A DNA stretch of 64,000 bases. Origin: Heterocephalus glaber (taxonomy: Eukaryota; Chordata; Mammalia; Rodentia; Bathyergidae). The stretch covers positions 9,100,202 through 9,164,201 of the forward strand of contig NW_004624800.1 of assembly GCF_000247695.1 (NCBI RefSeq). Reading direction: 5' to 3'. The notes under the pieces are model-generated. The model saw only the letters and a list, made by a program, of their open reading frames with translations, was not told the DNA's origin and searched no databases. Position numbers and translations under genes: made by a program. Below are positions 59,615 to 64,000 of the stretch, piece by piece (within the stretch, counting starts at the first letter, position 1; each line of letters begins with the position of its first letter).

Positions 59615-60337
59615 CTTTTGTTTTTCTTAAATTCTTTTATTGGCACATTTTAGGTATACAATACATTTACATTTATCTTTGGGTGCTTGTACCTGTGCAT
59701 GATGTATCTTGGTTCTCATTTTTTTCCCCATTACCTGTGCGCCCTTCACCCATAAACCCTTCCCTATTTACATACTTTGTTTCCATTTTTTTCTTTTCTC
59801 ATAATGTTTCCTTTCCATTCTTTCCTTTCCCCTTCCCCTCCCACCACCCCTACCCCTTTGGACCTTTTCCAATTTCAAAGTATCATTTATTAGTTATTAA
59901 TCCTTTTAGTCCTTATTTACACTCTCAGTTTCTCACACTAGAGAAACTATTCGGTATTTACTCATATGTGTCTTATTTATTTCACTTAAGAGTATGGCCT
60001 CAATATGCATCTATTTAGCTATAAATGACTGTATAGTTTCTTGTTCTTTATGGCTGATAGTACTCCATTTTATTAAAAAAACACATCTTCTTTATCCAGT
60101 TTCCAGTTGATGGGCACTTGGGCTGTTTCCAAGCTTTAGCTATTACAAATTGTGCTGCAATAAACATGGGTGCACATATATCTCTGTGGTATGATTCTTT
60201 TAATTCTTTTGGGAAAATACCCAGCAGGGGAATAGCTGGGTCAAATGGGACCTCTAGCCCTAGTTCTTTGAGGTATCTTCACACTGATTTCCATAGTGGT
60301 TGCACCAGTCTGCACTCCCACCAACAATGGAGAAGGG
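59615..60337 (-). mobile_element. 5'-truncated L1 with perfect target duplication
   Basis: 723-bp L1 3' end on the minus strand, bounded by a perfect 14-bp duplication ttacaaacctatct (59601-59614 and 60338-60351). Read on the + strand from the tail: a T-rich segment; tttatt at 59636-59641 (the AATAAA signal reversed); the pyrimidine tract ttcctttccccttcccctcc near 59820 (the purine-rich tract of L1 3'UTRs); and then the ORF2-proximal segment with gttgatgggcacttgggctg, attacaaattgtgctgcaataaacatgg, atacccagcaggggaatagctgggtcaaatggga, and tgcactcccaccaacaatgg. The 142- and 121-codon + strand frames inside it are artefacts. Confidence 0.93.
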
Positions 60338-60351
60338 TTACAAACCTATCT

Positions 60352-61238
60352 TATGCATTTTGTTTCTACGAAATGCTACACTTTAGTTTAATTGAATCCC
60401 ATAATGCCTCAGAGATTTCTGAATGTAGCAAGAAAAACAAAACAAATCACAAGTCCCTCAATGTTGTTTTGTATTTGATTTAACACATTCTTTTAACTTT
60501 GTGTTTCAACTATTTTCACAATAAATTTGAGAAAATACCTTCATCTTAGTGTTGTTTCAAGGTATGGGATTGTGTAGGTGAATGTTTCCTGTTATTTCTT
60601 ATCTCAGGAGGTTTCCTCATATTATTTTTTTAACCTATTTTTTGTTTAATTGGCATTTCATCGACACTGACATATCAGTAGCAGATTTGATGGCTACTAT
60701 ATTTAAGTTATTCTACGAATCATTCACATTTGAAGTTTTTCCTTCTTAGTTTTTCTGTAGTATCTTGACTAGAAAATTTTCATAGAAGGAAAAAATAACT
60801 TCCATTTTTGTTTATTAATAAATGCAAATAAATTATAAAAGTATTTTCCATTTTTCTGAGACATTCACACAATAAATCTTATATAGATTTTAAGAAATTC
60901 TGAACATAAAATAAATTGAAATGACATTTTATCATATATTAAATCAGTATATTTTGTTATGTTCAATCATAACGAAACTACAACATGAATCTTCTTTTCC
61001 ACTTTTGGTGAAGTAAGCAATTTTCAGGATTTGGAGTTAGAGTGCAGTGCCGATCTTCTGAGGCTGCTAGAATGAAAGGCCAGAAAGATGTAGGACCCAC
61101 AGAACCTTTATAGTAGGGTTTTCTCCCTACCTACTTTATGCATGCATGAATTCCTTCTTTATTAAATATTTCAAATCACCTCTGAGCTGAATTACATTCA
61201 ACAAAATGAACTAGCTTTTCTCTTTCTACCCACAACTG
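60352..61238. other. No recognised feature
   Basis: AT-rich single-copy-looking DNA. Confidence 0.45.
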
Positions 61239-61269
61239 ATGCTGTTAGTAATGGCCTTTTCTTTTGTAG

Positions 61270-61331
61270 AAAACATCTATTCACAGTCAAAACTGAAAAA
61301 GAAAAGAGAAGAAAATAGAAATTCCCCTAAG
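61270..61331 (+). CDS. Candidate coding exon (unverified)
   Basis: A 62-base segment with exon architecture. Acceptor: pyrimidine stretch ccttttcttttgtag ending at 61269, with a ctgat branch-like word about 30 bases upstream. Donor: ccctaag followed by gtaagc at 61332. The middle phase is open: two bases complete a split codon, then 20 codons starting NIYSQSKLKKK and ending NSPK, lysine-rich, as in a cytoplasmic or nuclear tail. Entry phase 1, exit phase 0. I do not recognise the protein. An ID SINE has landed just 20-30 bases past the donor, which an active intron would tolerate. Chance matches to splice consensus are common, so this is a hypothesis. Confidence 0.25.
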
Positions 61332-61360
61332 GTAAGCAGCTCTTTTTGGTGGCCACTTTT

Positions 61361-61454
61361 TTTTTTTTTTTTTTTTTTTTGGTACCAGGATCAAACTCAG
61401 GACCTTGTGCTTGTGAGGCAGGCACCAGCACCACTGAGCTAAATCCCCAGCCCG
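61361..61454 (-). mobile_element. ID-type SINE, reverse, with target duplication
   Basis: T-run, ggtaccaggatcaaactcaggaccttgtgcttgtgaggcaggc, then ccactgagctaaatccccagccc: a complete ID read in reverse. ggccactttt (61351-61360) and tgccactttt (61457-61466) are the probable target duplication, with one mismatch. Confidence 0.9.
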
Positions 61455-61466
61455 ATTGCCACTTTT

Positions 61467-61970
61467 CATCTTCTCTACCAAATTCATTTTTTTTCTGTTG
61501 CATCCAAGATCTCATCCTCAGAATGAACTGATCCACTGTAAACATCTCCCAACGCTGCTCTCACTTTTGCTTGCCACACTGTGCCACCTGTCTCATAGCT
61601 TGTGTCCATTTTAAATCCAATATACAATTCTGTGAGTTCTTCCCCTAGGCATAGCATCATAAGTTAGCCTTACTTCAAATCCCATTTTGATTCACAAAAC
61701 CTGCTTTCAAACTTGATTTATAAATGTTCCAGATGCTTTCTTTCTTAACTCTCTGTATGTCTTCCCTAAAGATTTGCTACCATCAATATCTAACACTAAC
61801 CCAGATCATAGATAACTTTACTGAGGAAACTCAAGAAATACATACCTTGCCAAACTATGCTAATAGTTGTGTATTAACTTCTAATGTCATATCACACTCT
61901 TTAATGTTGTTAGCATTGTTGATTGCCCTTGTATAGAATACTAATTCATAATTTCAAGCATTATATGGAA
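61467..61970. other. No recognised feature
   Basis: Spacer between two ID SINEs. The frame at 61724-61936 has no similarity. Confidence 0.45.
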
Positions 61971-61982
61971 AGTTTGAATCTT

Positions 61983-62064
61983 ATTTTTTTGGTACCGGGT
62001 ATCAAACTCAGGACCTTGCGCTTGTGAAGCAGGCGCGATTCCACTGAGCTAAATCCCCGGCCCT
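61983..62064 (-). mobile_element. ID-type SINE, reverse, with target duplication
   Basis: tttttttggtaccgggtatcaaactcaggaccttgcgcttgtgaagcaggc, ccactgagctaaatccccggccc. Flanked by agtttgaatctt (61971-61982) and agtttgaatttctt (62065-62078). Closest of the ID copies to the apparent source sequence, judging by retained CpG sites. Confidence 0.92.
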
Positions 62065-62078
62065 AGTTTGAATTTCTT

Positions 62079-62337
62079 GAGTCAGTAGTGAGCAGCAGTA
62101 AACTGTGACACTTGAAATTATCTTTTACATTTTTCAAATCTACAAAGACTATTTATTACTGTGCTATGCAGAGGAACATATTGAATCTAACAGAGATGTA
62201 GCCTAAAATCATTCACCACAAAATTTCTGGCTACTTAGCCAATTTGACTGCACAACACTGCCTCTCTGGAAGCCATTAAATATGATTATTCACATGGTTA
62301 TTCAACATCTTATTCTTACAGTTGAAACCTGATTCAC
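62079..62337. other. No recognised feature
   Basis: Non-L1 DNA abutting the 3' break of L1 copy B; no A-tail at the junction. Confidence 0.5.
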
Positions 62338-63066
62338 TTTACGTATGTGATTTGTTTCTTTTCTCTAACTGCTTGTAGAACTTTGTTCTTCTCTTGAGTT
62401 TCTGGAATTTTAACAATTACATGCCTATGTGTAGAGTTTTTTGATCAAGACTATTTGGAGTCCTATATGCCTCACTTATCTGTATGTCAAGTTCTTTTCC
62501 CCTGCTTGGGAAGTTTGCAGCCATTACTTTTGTGAAGAGCTTTTTTTATGTCATCTGCACTCTCTCCTGTTTCTTCATTGAATCCAATCAGTCTTATGTT
62601 ATTCTTCTTTGCATTGTCTAGCAGCGGCTGGATTAATTTTCTCCTGTTCTCTTATAATTTTGAAGGAATTTTTCTTTTCCTGGTCATTAATTGCAATCTT
62701 GTCTTCTATATCTGAAATTCTGTCCTCACATTGGCTCATTCTGCTGTGCAGACTTTCAGTGGAGTTTTTCATCTCCTGGAAATCTATTTGCATCTGTTTT
62801 ATGGACTCCATTTGTTTCCTATGTTGGGATTCCATCATGTTCCTGAGCTCCTCTCTAGATTTATTAATCATGTCTTGCACTAGGAGCACAATTTCTCTTA
62901 TTATCTGAGAAATTATTTCTGATTTCATTTTTTCCAGATCCCCTTTTGTCGCCAGTTCAGTGGGTCCAGGTGGTTGAGTATCAGAGTGTTCCATCTCATT
63001 TCCCTTTGGGGTTGCTGTAGGTGATCTGGAAGTCTGGTTTTGAGACTTATTTATGTGTTTTCTCAT
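62338..63066 (-). pseudogene. LINE-1 ORF1 (copy B), frameshifted and 3'-truncated
   Basis: Minus-strand L1 ORF1. Start ATG at 63066 (MRKHINKSQNQTS); an in-frame upstream ATG at 63114 exists but lies in the 5'UTR. The frame is open to 62599: a hydrophilic N-terminus, then a coiled coil with heptads (about codons 45-150, e.g. MSQCEDRISDIEDKI). After a frameshift, the start of the RNA-binding (RRM) core continues in another phase: NNIRLIGFNEETGESADD at about 62600-62550. Beyond further breaks, HVIVKIPETQEKNKV and REKKQITY appear near 62340-62420, the conserved end of the RRM. The C-terminal domain and all of ORF2 are absent. ORF1p normally coats L1 RNA; this copy cannot make it. Confidence 0.9.
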
Positions 63067-63310
63067 TTCGACTTGGGGGGGCAGGGGGGTGCTGTTGGCG
63101 CCTGCGTGGCTCACCTCGTCTGAGCTGGGAGAGGTGGGACAGGGGCCGGGAGCAGTGGTAGGGATGGTGGCCGGGAAGCCCCTTCCTCTGGCCCAGGATC
63201 AGTGGGAGGGCGGCTCAGAAGCTCCTACCTCTGGGCCGGGAATGGCAGGACCTGATTCACTCTATTCAGTTTTTATCACAACCACAACACAGCCCCACAC
63301 TTTGATATAA
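63053..63310 (+). other. Antisense open frame over L1 copy B 5'UTR (ORF0-like?)
   Basis: An 85-codon plus-strand frame. SELGEVGQGPGAVVGMV and GGSEAPTSGPG match the antisense frame of copy A (with shifts between repeat units). The tail beyond 63255 is non-L1 flanking DNA. Not evidence of a gene by itself. Confidence 0.2.
63067..63255 (-). mobile_element. LINE-1 5'UTR (copy B)
   Basis: GC-rich upstream region of L1 copy B, homologous to 115-380. It carries tandem units starting near 63149, 63196 and 63239 (47 and 43 bp apart), two fewer than copy A. It stops near 63255, where AT-rich non-L1 DNA begins. The upstream 70-bp units of copy A are absent. Confidence 0.8.
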
Positions 63311-64000
63311 CTTTTCCAAATTTTATTAGAATTTCCCACTTGGATATTATAAAGTCTTTTGAAATCTGGTGTGCATATATTGTTTCCAGTTTACTTCTTT
63401 TAGTAAAACCAGTTGTCAATGTACATGTCTCTATTACTTTTAATGAGACTGCCTATGTGATTATCTTACAGATGATCTACTCACTGATTTCACACATTCA
63501 GTAACTGCAGCCTGAATAGTCTACTAGACAAATCATCAGAACATTAAAGTTCTGATCACTTCTCTCTTCATTAATATTTGCCGAATCCATGTTCACCTGA
63601 CTCTTCTATCTAATGTATACATTGTTTTCCACTTTTAAAGTATTCTTGCCTTGAAACTCCAAAGAGTAAAATGTATTGGCGTGTACTTTCCTGATTTCCC
63701 TCTTCTGTTTTTAAAATGCCTTGAACATCTGTATGTGTAGCCAATAAAGTATTATTTATCTGAACATTTCTAAAAACACAAAACCTTTGGAAATCATGCT
63801 AACACATCTAAACAGTGTCCTCCCTTATTATCTTCCTTCTTCATTTCATTTTCATTCTTTAGCACCTTTGTTAGGTGTAGAATCTGTATGAATGGGGCAG
63901 TGACATCATTTAAAATGAACTTACATGCCAAGAACTTTTCTAAAGCCTTGAGAAAATATATGCACCCATATCATAGAAGATCTTTCTATATATCAAAAAG
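63256..64000. other. No recognised feature
   Basis: AT-rich flank of L1 copy B to the window end. Confidence 0.45.

Noticed and set aside
59590..60018. 142-codon + strand frame
   Set aside because: It is the antisense of a 5'-truncated L1 3'UTR bounded by a 14-bp target duplication.
60118..60483. 121-codon + strand frame
   Set aside because: Mostly antisense of the same L1, running past its target duplication into unrelated flank.
61361..62064. Pair of minus-strand tRNA genes
   Set aside because: Both are ID SINEs with poly-A tails and target duplications.

Overview
The window looks like nuclear DNA of a placental mammal, most probably a rodent. It is AT-rich and CpG-poor, has no run of long open frames, and is packed with interspersed repeats. 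The best pointers to rodent are tRNA-derived ID-type SINEs, B1 (7SL-derived) SINEs including one with the 29-bp internal duplication, and dimeric B1-dID SINEs. The dimers and the ID 3' end (ending in a GGTACC-type motif before the A-tail) do not look like rat or mouse copies as I remember them. A non-muroid rodent, for example in the beaver/kangaroo-rat/pocket-mouse group, is my inference and is not proven by the sequence.

I recognise no protein-coding gene. Every longer open frame is explained by a transposon, a low-complexity tract or chance. The window is best read as a gene desert or the inside of a very large intron. One short stretch (61270-61331) has the architecture of a coding exon on the + strand, and three single-copy-looking blocks (about 7.8, 29.2 and 44.2 kb) look like candidate conserved regulatory DNA. 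Neither claim can be confirmed without alignment.

Layout. 0-0.6 kb: 5' end of a LINE-1 on the minus strand, with tandem 5'UTR units, running off the left edge. 1-1.5 kb: ancient L1 piece. 5-6.4 kb: an L1 3' end inside an older L1 3' end. 9.1-9.5 kb: Tc1/mariner element with terminal inverted repeats and the end of a transposase. 11 kb: ID SINE. 12.5-15 kb: two MaLR-type LTRs. 15.7-16 kb: B1-dID and MIR. 17.9-18.2 kb: long pyrimidine tract. 21.1-21.3 kb: small hAT element with an 8-bp target duplication. 22-26 kb: microsatellites and two B1-dID copies. 28.9 kb: ID SINE with a clear target duplication. 33-45 kb: MIRs, tRNA-type SINEs, two MaLR LTRs, an L1 fragment, a B1-dID and a monomeric B1. 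46-50 kb: degenerate minisatellite and LTRs. 52.4-53.1 kb: a three-layer nest (B1 at the tail of L1, in an LTR). 59.6-60.35 kb: 5'-truncated L1 with a perfect 14-bp target duplication. 61.2-62.1 kb: candidate exon and two ID SINEs. 62.3-63.25 kb: a second L1 5' end, nearly identical to the one at the left edge and in the same orientation.

The elements form a readable chronology. MIR, L2-like and old L1M pieces are strongly diverged and lack target duplications. MaLR LTRs and DNA transposons are intermediate. ID, B1 and the L1 copies with intact target duplications are youngest. The most interesting signals are the antisense open frame across both L1 5'UTRs (reminiscent of primate ORF0), the hAT element resembling families linked to horizontal transfer, the mariner element, and the candidate exon.
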